A stretch of 64,000 nt of DNA from Nonomuraea sp. NBC_00507 (lineage in GTDB: Bacteria > Actinomycetota > Actinomycetes > Streptosporangiales > Streptosporangiaceae), in contig NZ_CP107853.1 of NCBI RefSeq assembly GCF_036013525.1, forward strand, positions 8,432,001 through 8,496,000, written 5' to 3'. The notes beneath the pieces were generated by a model. That model made no database searches. It had not been told where the DNA came from and saw nothing but the letters and a program-made list of their open reading frames with translations. Made by a program: the position numbers and the translations under genes. Numbering within the stretch: the first letter of the stretch is position 1; each line of letters begins with the position of its first letter. Shown here one piece after another: positions 1-8,478 of this stretch.

Positions 1-54
1 CTCTGACCATTCGTCCAGCGACGCTGTGATGAACCGGAAATCTCTGCACCATGA

Positions 55-399
55 ATGCCCGTGAATCTCAACGGCCGCAAATTCGTGATGGTGAGCTCGA
101 CGGCGAGCGTGGTGGACCCGGACAGTCCCACGGAGTTCCTGTACTGGGAGGCCGACGGGGTGGTGTGGGGCAGCTACACCGGCGACACCGTGACCCACGG
201 GCGCTTCGTCGGAACCCGCGACGGCGAGCAGGTGTCGATCGCCTACGTGCACGCGCTGAAGGCCGGCGGGACGGCGGGCGGCAGGAGCAGCAGCCGCGTC
301 GAGGCCGGGGACGACGGGCTGTTGCGCCTGGTGGAGGAGTTCACGTTCGAGGGTGACGACACACCGCACGTCAGCGTCTGTGCGGAGATCCCGGACTGA
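55..399 (+). CDS. Small conserved protein of the family often labelled 'N-acetylglutamate synthase'
   Basis: A 114-residue protein beginning with the family-typical NLNGRKF, followed by a beta-rich body with FLYWEADGVVWGSYTG and a C-terminal LVEEFTF segment. I recognise this as the small actinobacterial family that databases label N-acetylglutamate synthase, although it has no GNAT acetyl-CoA motif, so that name should not be taken as function. The ATG at 55 and a GTG at 61 are both possible starts. Its stop codon lies right at the junction where the following epimerase gene begins without its normal 5' end. Function unknown. Confidence 0.6.
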   Translation: MPVNLNGRKFVMVSSTASVVDPDSPTEFLYWEADGVVWGSYTGDTVTHGRFVGTRDGEQVSIAYVHALKAGGTAGGRSSSRVEAGDDGLLRLVEEFTFEGDDTPHVSVCAEIPD

Positions 400-428
400 A
401 CGCGCTGACCGCCGCAGGCCATGACGTC

Positions 429-1304
429 GTGGTGCTCACCCGGCATCCGGTACGCGGCCGTGACGTCCGCTGGGACGGCGAGACCCTGGGTCCATGGGCA
501 GAGGAGATCGACGGCAGCGACGTCGTGGTCAATCTGGCCGGACGCAGCGTCAACTGCCGCTACACCGCCGCCAATCTGCGGGCCATGATGGATTCGCGGG
601 TGCGTTCCACCCGTGTCGTGGGTGAGGCGATCGCCGCCGCCGTGCGGCCTCCCCGGGTCTGGCTGCAGATGAGCACGGCCACGGTCTATTCCCACCGTTT
701 CGACGCGCCCAACGACGAGGCGACCGGTGAGCTCGGCGGGGCCGAATCCGGCGTTCCGGGCTACTGGGCCTACAGCGTCGAGATCGCACAGGCGTGGGAG
801 CGGGCACAGGAACAAGCGGAAACTCCGCACACCCGCAAGGTCAGCATGCGCGCGGCCATGGTGATGAGTCCCGAGCGCGGTGGCGTCTTCGACGTGTTGC
901 TGCGGCTGGTGCGGCTGGGCCTCGGCGGCCCGGTCGCGGGTGGCGCGCAGTACGTGTCATGGATCCACGACGGTGATTTCGTCCGCGCCGTCGAGTTCCT
1001 GGCCGGCCGCGACGACCTCACCGGGCCGGTGAACCTCGCCGCTCCCGTTCCCTTGCCGCAGCGCACGTTCATGCGCGTGCTGCGCGCCGCGTGGGGTGTT
1101 CCGGTGGGCCTGCCCGCAACGCGATGGATGGCCGAGCTCGGCGCGTTCGCGCTGCGCTCGGATACCGAACTCCTGCTGAAAAGTCGCCGGGTCGTCCCCG
1201 GCCGCCTGCTCGAAGCCGGCTTCGCCTTCGACTATGCGCAGTGGCCGGAGGCCGCCGCCGACCTCGTGCGGCGCGTGCGCGGCGGGCCCGGCTCCACCGG
1301 CTGA
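429..1304 (+). CDS. TIGR01777-type (SulA/YfcH-like) epimerase, N-terminally truncated
   Basis: A 291-residue SDR-like nucleotide-sugar epimerase-family protein. Seen: VVNLAGRSV, the STATVYS active-site-like segment, PGYWAYSVEIAQAWE, and a C-terminal DUF1731-like part (LLLKSRRVVPGRLLEAGFAF). Intact members begin with a Rossmann GxxGxxG motif about 20 residues before the segment that here reads LTAAGHDVVVLTRHP. In this frame the codons upstream of 420 run into the end of the previous gene and encode no glycine motif. The only starts are internal (GTG 429), so the protein probably cannot bind NAD(P) and may be a decayed copy. A deletion between the two genes, or an assembly deletion, would explain it. 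Confidence 0.65.
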   Translation: MVLTRHPVRGRDVRWDGETLGPWAEEIDGSDVVVNLAGRSVNCRYTAANLRAMMDSRVRSTRVVGEAIAAAVRPPRVWLQMSTATVYSHRFDAPNDEATGELGGAESGVPGYWAYSVEIAQAWERAQEQAETPHTRKVSMRAAMVMSPERGGVFDVLLRLVRLGLGGPVAGGAQYVSWIHDGDFVRAVEFLAGRDDLTGPVNLAAPVPLPQRTFMRVLRAAWGVPVGLPATRWMAELGAFALRSDTELLLKSRRVVPGRLLEAGFAFDYAQWPEAAADLVRRVRGGPGSTG

Positions 1305-1333
1305 GCATCCGGCTCCTGCCGCACGCGAAGACC

Positions 1334-1969
1334 CTAGTCGTCCTTCTTGAGCGCGGCCCGGCCCTCGGCGGCGCCGACGAAGCGCATCTTGCCGAGCGGC
1401 ACGTCGCCCTGCGTCTCCTGCGCCGGGCGCGGGCTCCGGCGCGCCTGCCGGCCGTCGCTGGGCAGCACATACGGCCGCTTGAGCACCTCGTCCAGGATGA
1501 AGACCGTCTCGGTCGCCTTGACCGCCGGGATGTTGGCCAGCCGGTCGGTCACCATGGTGTGCACCGCCGCCACGTCCGCCACCCGTACCTGGATCATCGC
1601 GTCGTGCTGGCCGGTGGTGATCGCGCAGTACTCCACCTCCGGCATCCTGGCGAGCTCGGCCCTGAACTGCTTCCACATCTGCTGCCGCACGGTCACGAAG
1701 ATCAGTGCGGTGATGCCGAGCCCGGCCCGCACGTGGTCGATCTCGGCGGTGAACCCCTTGATCGCGCCGTCCGCGCGCAACGCCTCGAAGCGGGTGTAGG
1801 CGCTCGCGCGGGAGATGCCCACCCGCTCGGCCAGCGCGGCGACCGAGATCCTGCCGTTCTCGCGCAGGACTTCGAGCATCTTCATGTGGACGTCGTCCAA
1901 TTCGAGCCCGATGCCGATCCGTCCAGACGGACCACCACCGCTGCCAGCATTTCTGGATATTTCACTCAT
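1334..1969 (-). CDS. Lrp/AsnC-family transcriptional regulator
   Basis: A 211-residue protein. An N-terminal winged HTH (LDDVHMKMLEVLRENGRISVAALAERVGISRASAYTR in pieces) is followed by a RAM effector domain (ITALIFVTV, EVEYCAITTGQHDAMIQV, PAVKATETVFIL) and a basic/charged tail of about 50 residues beyond the usual 150-160. Two ATG codons lie in tandem at 1972 and 1969; GAGGT is better spaced for 1969. It is divergent from the dipeptide ABC operon with about 110 bp between starts, so it probably controls that operon and itself in response to an amino acid or dipeptide. Family assignment is firm; the target is inferred from position. Confidence 0.85.
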   Translation of the reverse strand: MSEISRNAGSGGGPSGRIGIGLELDDVHMKMLEVLRENGRISVAALAERVGISRASAYTRFEALRADGAIKGFTAEIDHVRAGLGITALIFVTVRQQMWKQFRAELARMPEVEYCAITTGQHDAMIQVRVADVAAVHTMVTDRLANIPAVKATETVFILDEVLKRPYVLPSDGRQARRSPRPAQETQGDVPLGKMRFVGAAEGRAALKKDD

Positions 1970-2078
1970 CATTACCTCGTCGATCTCATATACGTCTTGC
2001 CGGTCGCGCAGTGCCTGGACATTCTGCCGCACAATCCTCGACATCTTTCTGCCAGACGTCCACATGTGGAGGACCACC
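1970..2078. promoter_or_regulatory. Divergent regulatory region, Lrp gene / dipeptide ABC operon
   Basis: About 110 bp between oppositely oriented genes. The heptamer TTCTGCC occurs at 2022-2028 and 2047-2053, 25 bp apart, and a GGAGG ribosome site for the binding-protein gene sits at 2068-2072. Lrp-type regulators bind phased repeats, so these are candidate operator elements; the motif itself is not established. Confidence 0.3.
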
Positions 2079-3659
2079 ATGGCGACCCGCTCGCAGACGG
2101 CGGCTGTGCTGCTCGCCGCTGCGCTCACCCTCGCCGCCTGCGCAAGCGGCGGCGGCACCTCCCAGTCGCCCGCGGCCTCCGGCGGCGGCAAGACCCTCGT
2201 CATCGACACGTCCTTCGACCTCAAGACGGCCGACCCGGGCCGCACGTACGAGCCGACGGGACTGATCGTCGGCAAGGCCGTCTACGAGACGCTGCTCACC
2301 TTCGACGGGGCCGACGTCACCAAGCCGATGCCGGCCCTGGCCGAGTCGTACGAGCTGAGCGAGGACGGCAAGACGCTGACGCTGAAGCTCAAGCAGGGCG
2401 CCACGTTCGCCGACGGCGCGCCGGTGACCGCGGACGACGTGGTGTTCTCGCTGACCCGTGTGCGGGACATGAAGGGCACCCCGTCGTTCCTGCTGGACGG
2501 CGTCGAGGTGGCCAAGACCGACGACACGACGATCACGCTGACGTCGAAGGCGGCGAACCCGGCACTGCCGTACATCCTGCCGAACCCGGCGCTCGGCATC
2601 ATCAACAGCAAGCTCGCCCAGCAGCACGGCGCCACCACGGACCCGCAGGACAAGGCCGAGCAGTGGCTGAACTCCGCCTCCGCGGGGTCCGGCCCGTACA
2701 TGATCGAGTCGTTCAACGTGAGCAGCCAGGTCACGCTCAAGGCGAACCCGAAGTACTACGGCACGAAGCCCGCCTACGACAAGGTCGTGCTGCGTAACGT
2801 CGAGGCCGCCACCCAGAAGCTCAACGTGGCGCGCGGCGACAGCCAGGTGGCGCTGAACCTGTCCGGCGACCAGGTCGCCGGCATGCCCGCGACGCTCCAG
2901 GTCAAGAAGACCGCCTCGGCGAACGTCATCTTCCTGCTGGCCAACCAGGACTCCGCGATCAGCAAGACCACGCCGAACGCCAAGTTCGTCGAGGCCGTGC
3001 GCAAGGGCGTGGACTACGCGGGACTGCTGGAGCTGGCCGGCGAGGGCTCGACCCAGGCGCCCGGCGTCATCCCGTCGCAGCTCCTCGGCGCGCTGCCGCC
3101 CGAGCAGGCCGCCCAGCGGGACGTCGAGGGTGCCAAGGCGGCGCTGGCCGCCAGCGGGCTGTCCAACCCGACCGTGAAGCTGGAGTACCCGAGCGAGCTG
3201 ACCGTGAACGGGCTGTCGTTCCAGCCGCTGGCCGAGCGGATCCAGGCCAACCTCAAGGAGGTCGGCATCACGGTGGACCTCCAGCCGGCGCCGGTCACCA
3301 CGGCGCTGGACAACTACCGCAACGGCAAGGAGGAGATGGGCCTGTGGTACTGGGGCCCTGACTACCCCGACCCGAGCGACTACCTGGCCTTCCTCCCCGG
3401 GAAGCTGGTGGGGCTGCGGGCCGGCTGGAAGGCGGGGGCCGCCAAGGAGATCGAGGCCGCGGGCGACAAGGCCGCCACCGCGATCGGCGACGACGCCCGC
3501 AAGAGCGCCTACGCCGACGTGCAGACCAAGCTCAACGCCTCCGGGCCGTTCATCCCGCTGATCCAGCCGAGCCAGAACATCGTGACGGCGGGGTCGGTGA
3601 CCGGGCTCGAGTACCACCCCGTGTGGACGGTCGACGTCGCCGATCTCGGCGTGAAGTAA
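2079..3659 (+). CDS. ABC transporter solute-binding lipoprotein (SBP_bac_5, dipeptide/oligopeptide type)
   Basis: A 526-residue extracellular binding protein. The N-terminus has a signal peptide ending in a lipobox (LTLAACASGGG), so it is lipid-anchored at the membrane face. The body has family-5 landmarks: YETLLTFDG near the start, DGAPVTADDVVFSLTR, GSGPYMIESF and LWYWGPDYPDPSDYL. The ATG at 2079 is chosen because GGAGG lies 6 bp upstream and it starts the signal peptide; a longer upstream reading has no signal. It is first of an operon with two permeases and two ATPases, and captures substrate for import. The exact substrate (di/oligopeptide or N-acyl amino acid) cannot be read from the sequence. 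Confidence 0.9.
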   Translation: MATRSQTAAVLLAAALTLAACASGGGTSQSPAASGGGKTLVIDTSFDLKTADPGRTYEPTGLIVGKAVYETLLTFDGADVTKPMPALAESYELSEDGKTLTLKLKQGATFADGAPVTADDVVFSLTRVRDMKGTPSFLLDGVEVAKTDDTTITLTSKAANPALPYILPNPALGIINSKLAQQHGATTDPQDKAEQWLNSASAGSGPYMIESFNVSSQVTLKANPKYYGTKPAYDKVVLRNVEAATQKLNVARGDSQVALNLSGDQVAGMPATLQVKKTASANVIFLLANQDSAISKTTPNAKFVEAVRKGVDYAGLLELAGEGSTQAPGVIPSQLLGALPPEQAAQRDVEGAKAALAASGLSNPTVKLEYPSELTVNGLSFQPLAERIQANLKEVGITVDLQPAPVTTALDNYRNGKEEMGLWYWGPDYPDPSDYLAFLPGKLVGLRAGWKAGAAKEIEAAGDKAATAIGDDARKSAYADVQTKLNASGPFIPLIQPSQNIVTAGSVTGLEYHPVWTVDVADLGVK

Positions 3660-3672
3660 GAGGTCCCCGCAC

Positions 3673-4773
3673 GTGTCCGACACTCCGGACGCCGTCAAGG
3701 CGACGCGACCCGAGCGACAGGGGCAGGGGCGGCCGAGCTCCGGCAGGCAGGCGCATCCGCTGGCGCGGTTCCTCGTCCGCCGCATCCTGCTCGCCGTCCT
3801 CATGGCCTGGGGCATCACGCTCGTCACGTTCGTCCTGACGAATCTCGTCCCCGGCGACCCGGTGGCCGCCAACCTGGGCCAGCGCGCCCTGGGCGACCCG
3901 GCGATCGTCGCCCAGTGGCGGGCCGAGCACGGCCTGGACAAGCCGCTCTGGCAGCAGTACGCCCTGCACCTGCAGGGCCTGCTCCAGGGCGACCTGGGCA
4001 CCAGCCAGCAGAGCCACCGCCCGGTGAGCCAGGACCTGGCCGAGTTCGTGCCGGCGACGCTGGAGCTGGCCGGGGCGGCGATCCTGGTGTCGCTGGTGCT
4101 GGGGGTGGCGTTCGGCGTGGTCGCCGCCCTGCGCAGGGACCGGCTGGCGGATCACACGCTGCGGCTGCTGAGCCTGATCGGCATCTCCGTCCCGACGTTC
4201 TGGCTGGCGCTGCTCGCGTTCTACGTGTTCTTCTACCGCCTGCAGCTCACCCCGGGCAGCGGCCGGGTGGACGCGGCGCTCGGCTCGGCGCCTGCCGTGA
4301 CCGGGCTGCAGACGGTGGACGCGCTGCTGGCGGGCCGGTGGGACATCTTCACCTCCGCCGTCGGCCACCTGATCACGCCCGCGCTGGTGCTGGCGCTCTA
4401 CACGATCGGGCTGCTCACCCGCTTCACCCGCTCGGCGGTGCTGGAGGTGCTCGGCCAGGATTATGTCCGCGCCGCCCGCGCCAAGGGCCTGCCCGGCCGG
4501 GTGATCCTCTTCCGGTACGTGCTGCGCTCGGCCCTGGTCCCGATCATCACGGTGGCGGGCCTGGCCTTCGGCAGCCTCCTATCGGGGACGGTGCTGGTGG
4601 AGGCCATCTTCGCCTGGCCCGGCGTCGGCCAGTACGCCTACAAGAGCGCCACCACCCTCGACCTGCCCGCCGTCATGGGCGTCGGCCTGGTCGTGGGCGT
4701 CGTCTACCTGGTCATCAACCTGATCGTGGACGTCCTATACGGCGTGATCGACCCCCGAGTGAGGCTGCAATGA
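3673..4773 (+). CDS. ABC transporter permease, DppB type
   Basis: A 366-residue inner-membrane protein with a cytoplasmic leader, a TM segment (ILLAVLMAWGITLVTFVLTNLVPGDPV) and the BPD_transp_1 domain. The EAA-like loop RAARAKGLPGRVILFRYVLR contacts the ATPase subunits. GTG start at 3673, 13 bp after the binding-protein stop. The last codon overlaps the next gene by 4 bp (ATGA), indicating translational coupling with the DppC-type partner. Confidence 0.9.
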   Translation: MSDTPDAVKATRPERQGQGRPSSGRQAHPLARFLVRRILLAVLMAWGITLVTFVLTNLVPGDPVAANLGQRALGDPAIVAQWRAEHGLDKPLWQQYALHLQGLLQGDLGTSQQSHRPVSQDLAEFVPATLELAGAAILVSLVLGVAFGVVAALRRDRLADHTLRLLSLIGISVPTFWLALLAFYVFFYRLQLTPGSGRVDAALGSAPAVTGLQTVDALLAGRWDIFTSAVGHLITPALVLALYTIGLLTRFTRSAVLEVLGQDYVRAARAKGLPGRVILFRYVLRSALVPIITVAGLAFGSLLSGTVLVEAIFAWPGVGQYAYKSATTLDLPAVMGVGLVVGVVYLVINLIVDVLYGVIDPRVRLQ

Positions 4774-5627
4774 CACGCCCCTTGTTGAGCAGGCTTCCGG
4801 AGGCGTGGCGGCAGCCGCTGGCCGTCGCCGGCGGCGTGCTGGCGGCGGCCTGGCTGGTGATCGCCCTGGCCGCGCCCCTCCTCGCGCCGCACGACCCGCT
4901 GGCGCAGGACCTGCCGCGGCTGGCGGCGCCCGGCCCCGGGCACTGGTTCGGCACCGACCAGCTGGGGCGCGACATCCTGAGCCGCGTCATGTACGGGGCG
5001 CGGGTGTCGATCCCGCTCACGTTGCTGCTGGTGACGCTGTCGGTGCTGATCGGCGGCCTGCTGGGCGCGTGCGCCGGGTACTTCGGCAGGTGGGTGGATG
5101 AGACGATCATGCGGGTGGCGGACCTGGTGTTCGCGTTCCCGACCGTGATCCTGGCCATGGTGGTGGCCGCGGCGCTGGGCGCGAGCCTGGCCAACGCGGT
5201 GCTGGCCGTGCTGGTCGTGGCCTGGCCCGCCTACGCCCGGGTCACGCGCGGGCTGGTGCTGGGGGTGCGGGAGCGGGAGTTCGTGCTGAGCGGGCGGCTG
5301 CTGGGCTTCTCGGTGTGGCGGTCGCTGCGGGTGGACGTGCTGCCCAACGTGACCGGCCCGGTGCTCGTGCTGGCGACCCTGGACATCGGCACGGCCCTGT
5401 TGCTGCTGTCCGGGCTGTCCTTCCTGGGCCTGGGGGCCAAGCCGCCCTCTCCCGAGTGGGGGGCGATGGTGGCCTCGGGGGTCGAGGTGTTCGACAGCTG
5501 GTGGGTGGCGACGTTCCCGGGGCTGGCGATCCTGACGGTGGTGCTGGCGTTCAACTTCCTCGGCGACACGCTGCGTGACGCGCTCGACCCCCGTACGGCC
5601 CGCGCGATCAAGGAGCGTGCGCTGTGA
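4770..5627 (+). CDS. ABC transporter permease, DppC type
   Basis: A 285-residue permease with the N-terminal segment typical of DppC/OppC, the conserved HWFGTDQLGRDILSRVMYGARVS (read in two parts), and the BPD_transp_1 domain ending LGDTLRDALDPR. It pairs with the preceding permease to form the membrane pore. Coupled to both neighbours by 4-bp overlaps (ATGA at its start, GTGA at its end). Confidence 0.9.
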   Translation: MTRPLLSRLPEAWRQPLAVAGGVLAAAWLVIALAAPLLAPHDPLAQDLPRLAAPGPGHWFGTDQLGRDILSRVMYGARVSIPLTLLLVTLSVLIGGLLGACAGYFGRWVDETIMRVADLVFAFPTVILAMVVAAALGASLANAVLAVLVVAWPAYARVTRGLVLGVREREFVLSGRLLGFSVWRSLRVDVLPNVTGPVLVLATLDIGTALLLLSGLSFLGLGAKPPSPEWGAMVASGVEVFDSWWVATFPGLAILTVVLAFNFLGDTLRDALDPRTARAIKERAL

Positions 5628-6400
5628 CAACGACGACTCTCGACATCGCGGGGCTGACGGTGTCGATCGGCGGCAAGGAGATCCTGCTCGGCGTCGACCT
5701 GCGGCTGGAGCCGGGCAGGGTGCACGGGCTGGCCGGCGAGAGCGGGTCCGGCAAGACGATGACCGGGCTGGCGGTCCTGGGCCTGCTGCCGCACGGCGCG
5801 CGGACCTCGGGCGCCATCCGGCTCGGCGAGCGCGACCTGCTCACCCTGCCGCCCAAGGAGCTGAACCGGGTACGCGGCGGCGAGGTCGCCATGGTCTTCC
5901 AGGACCCGGCGACGAGCCTGCACCCGATGCTGACGATCGGGAAGCAGCTCACCGAGCACATGCGGCACCATCTGGGGCTGGGCAAGGCCGAGGCCCGGGC
6001 GCGGGCGGTGGAGCTGCTGGGCAAGGTCCGTATCCCCGGCCCGCAGGAGGCCTACCGGCGCTTCCCCCACCAGTTCTCCGGCGGCATGCGGCAGCGGATC
6101 GCGATCGCGATCGCGCTTGCCTGCTCGCCCAAGGTGCTGATCGCCGACGAGCCGACGACCGCGCTGGACGTGACCGTGCAGGCGGGCGTGCTGCGGCTGC
6201 TGCGCGGGCTCTGCGACGAGCTGGGGCTGGCGGTGCTGCTGGTCACCCACGACCTGGGGGTGATGTCGGCGGTCGCGGACGAAGTGAGCGTGATGAAGGA
6301 CGGCCTGGTCGTCGAGTCGGGGCCGCGGGGCCGGGTGCTGCGCGAGCCGGAGCACGCCTACACCCGTTCGCTGCTGGAATCCCTGCCGGAGGCGCAGTGA
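5624..6400 (+). CDS. ABC transporter ATP-binding protein, DppD type
   Basis: A 258-residue ATPase. Walker [10 protein letters not shown]-loop [11 protein letters not shown], signature SGGMRQR, Walker [13 protein letters not shown] and H-loop THD are all present. It is shorter than typical DppD/OppD (about 320 residues) because the C-terminal oligopeptide-specific extension is absent; the partner ATPase retains it. GTG start overlaps the previous stop. Confidence 0.88.
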   Translation: MTTTTLDIAGLTVSIGGKEILLGVDLRLEPGRVHGLAGESGSGKTMTGLAVLGLLPHGARTSGAIRLGERDLLTLPPKELNRVRGGEVAMVFQDPATSLHPMLTIGKQLTEHMRHHLGLGKAEARARAVELLGKVRIPGPQEAYRRFPHQFSGGMRQRIAIAIALACSPKVLIADEPTTALDVTVQAGVLRLLRGLCDELGLAVLLVTHDLGVMSAVADEVSVMKDGLVVESGPRGRVLREPEHAYTRSLLESLPEAQ

Positions 6401-6420
6401 GCGAGCGCAGCGAGCGAACC
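6397..6420 (+). repeat. Actinobacterial intergenic repeat of the GAGCGAGCGCAGCGAGCG type
   Basis: The junction of the two ATPase genes carries GTGAGCGAGCGCAGCGAGCG followed by AACC. This short self-similar sequence recurs between genes in Streptosporangiaceae and other actinobacteria (from memory). It reads through as [10 protein letters not shown] if translated from the overlapping GTG at 6397, and explains why that start is less likely than GTG 6466. Confidence 0.45.
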
Positions 6421-6465
6421 AATGAGCACGGGACCCTGGCTCACAGGACCGACGAAGGAGGGCCT

Positions 6466-7374
6466 GTGAGCCTGCTGAGCATCGACGACCTGGTCGTCGA
6501 GCACCGCTCCCCCGGCCGTCCCGCCGTGCGGGCGGTGGCGGGGGCCAGTCTGCAGGTCGCTCCCGGCGAGGTCGTCGGGCTGGTCGGCGAGTCCGGGTGC
6601 GGCAAGTCGACGCTGGCGCGCGCGGTCTGCGGGCTGAACCCGATCACCGAGGGCTCGATCACGTTCGAGGGGCAGCCGGTCACGCCGCTGGGCCTGCGGC
6701 ACAGGAAGCTGACCGGCATCCAGATGGTGTTCCAGGATCCGTACACGTCGCTGAACCCGCGCCGGCGGGCCGGCGACCAGATCGCCGACGGGCTGCGCAC
6801 CTCGGGAGACACCGGCACCACGGCCGCCGACCTGCTGGAACGGGTGGGGCTGCCGCGGGACTTCGCCGGGCGGCATCCGCACGAGTTCTCCGGCGGGCAG
6901 CGGCAGCGCGTCGCGATCGCCCGGGCCCTCGCCGCCCGGCCGCGGCTGCTGATCGGCGACGAGCCGATCTCGGCGCTGGACGCCTCGGCGCAGTCGCAGG
7001 TGGCCACGCTGATGCGGGACCTGGCCGTGCAGTCGGGGGCGGGGCTGCTGTTCATCAGCCACGACCTGTCCGTGGTGCGGGTGATCGCGGACCGGATCGC
7101 CGTCATGTACCTGGGCAAGATCGTCGAGGTGGGCCGCACGGAGGAGGTGTGGGCCGAGCCGCGGCATCCGTACACGCAGGCGCTGCTCAAGGCCATTCCC
7201 CGGCCGGACGGGAGAGGCGTGCTGCCCGCGGAGTTGCCCGGGGACGTACCGGATCCGGCGAATCCGCCGGAGGGGTGCAGGTTCCACCCGCGGTGCCCGT
7301 TCGTGATGGACGTGTGCCGGGTGAAGGAGCCCGCGTTCGGGCCGGTGGCCTGCTGGCTGCACGAGCCGACGTGA
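6466..7374 (+). CDS. ABC transporter ATP-binding protein, DppF type
   Basis: A 302-residue ATPase with Walker A GESGCGKST, Q-loop VFQDPYTSLNPR, signature SGGQRQR, Walker B LLIGDEPISALD and the C-terminal cysteine-rich oligopeptide-transporter motif GCRFHPRCPFVMDVC. The GTG at 6466 has AAGGAGG 4-10 bp upstream and is preferred over the GTG at 6397, which lies in a repeat. Forms the ATPase heterodimer with the preceding gene. Its TGA overlaps the next GTG start. Confidence 0.88.
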   Translation: MSLLSIDDLVVEHRSPGRPAVRAVAGASLQVAPGEVVGLVGESGCGKSTLARAVCGLNPITEGSITFEGQPVTPLGLRHRKLTGIQMVFQDPYTSLNPRRRAGDQIADGLRTSGDTGTTAADLLERVGLPRDFAGRHPHEFSGGQRQRVAIARALAARPRLLIGDEPISALDASAQSQVATLMRDLAVQSGAGLLFISHDLSVVRVIADRIAVMYLGKIVEVGRTEEVWAEPRHPYTQALLKAIPRPDGRGVLPAELPGDVPDPANPPEGCRFHPRCPFVMDVCRVKEPAFGPVACWLHEPT

Positions 7375-8360
7375 CGCGGGAGCGGGTGGAGGCGCGGCTG
7401 AAGGCCGTGCGGACGGCGATGGCCGACGAAGGCGTCGATGCGCTGGTGTTGCGGCCGTCGCCGGACTTCCGCTTCCTCGGCGGTCATGGGGCGGACTTTC
7501 TCGTGGTGACGCGGGACACGCTCGCCGAGACCGCCGATCCGGCGCGATGGGTGCCGGAGGGGGCGCGGCGGGTCGGGGTGGACGCGGAGATGCGGGTGCG
7601 GGAGCTGTTCGGGCTGGCGATCGAGGCCGAGCTGGTGCCCGCGTCCGCGGTGCTGGCCCCGCTGCGGCTGCGTAAGGAGCCCGACGAGCTCGCCGCCCTC
7701 GAGCGGGCGGCGCTGCGGGCCGAGGAGGTGCTGGGGCAGGCGCGGGAGCTGGCCTGGTTCGGCGCGTCCGAGCGGGCGATGGCGGCCGCGCTGCGGATGC
7801 TGGCGCTGGAGTCGGGCTGCGAGGAGGTGCTGGCGCTGCGGGTGGCGGCGGGCGAGCACACGGCGCGGCCCGCGCACCTGCCGGGCGACCGCGTGATCAA
7901 CCCTGGGGACGCGCTGCTGGTGTCGTTGTGCGGGCGGTGGGACGGCTACTGCGCGGAGGTGGCGCGGGTCTTCGCGGTGGCCGAGCCGCCGGAGGACTTC
8001 GAGGCCATGTACTCGGTGGTGCTGGCCGCCTACGGCGCCGCTCTGGCGGCGGCCCGGCCGCCCGCGCCTGCCTCGGATGTCGTGCGGGCGGTCGGCGCGG
8101 TGATCGACGGCAGCGGGTACGGCCGGTTCGCCGCCGCGCATGCCGGCCGCGGCGTCGGCCTGGGCCCGGACGAGGGGCCGCAGCTGGGCGAGGACACGCC
8201 GCTCGCGCCCGGCATGACGTTCTGCCTGGAGCCGGCGATCTATGTGCCCGAGCTGTTCGGCGCGCGGGTCGCGGACGTGGTGGCCTGCACGGAGGCGGGT
8301 CCTGTGGTGCTGAGCTCCGGCCCGCCCGGGGTGGACTCCCTGTACGTGCTCGAACGCTAA
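7371..8360 (+). CDS. M24 'pita-bread' fold protein, probable non-metal or inactive peptidase homologue
   Basis: A 329-residue homologue of Xaa-Pro peptidases/creatinases, coupled by GTGA overlap to the dipeptide importer. The fold is clear (PGDRVINPGDALL, GYCAEVARVF, HAGRGVGLGPDEGP, GMTFCLEPAIY). Aligned by eye to the five M24 metal ligands, only one remains: the first Asp is Ser (LLVSLCG), the second Asp is Glu (CAEVAR), the His is Arg (GRGVGL), the penultimate Glu is kept (CLEPAIY), and the final Glu is Ala (ARVADVV). Creatinase shares this fold and is metal-free, so the protein may act on a substrate without metal or be a pseudoenzyme. The operon context suggests a role with the imported compound. 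Confidence 0.75.
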   Translation: MTRERVEARLKAVRTAMADEGVDALVLRPSPDFRFLGGHGADFLVVTRDTLAETADPARWVPEGARRVGVDAEMRVRELFGLAIEAELVPASAVLAPLRLRKEPDELAALERAALRAEEVLGQARELAWFGASERAMAAALRMLALESGCEEVLALRVAAGEHTARPAHLPGDRVINPGDALLVSLCGRWDGYCAEVARVFAVAEPPEDFEAMYSVVLAAYGAALAAARPPAPASDVVRAVGAVIDGSGYGRFAAAHAGRGVGLGPDEGPQLGEDTPLAPGMTFCLEPAIYVPELFGARVADVVACTEAGPVVLSSGPPGVDSLYVLER

Positions 8361-8478
8361 TGGTCATCGGTGCCGGCCAAGGCGGGCCGCACACCATGCC
8401 TGACCTGCGCGGTGGTTTGATGGCCAGGGGACCGCACCGCGACGGGTCGTTCTAGCACGTCCTACTTGGGGAGAGAGT

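Noticed and set aside
3550..4368. Long minus-strand Gln/Arg/Pro-rich frames, here and opposite most genes
   Set aside because: They are antisense shadows of high-GC coding regions without ribosome sites or domains.
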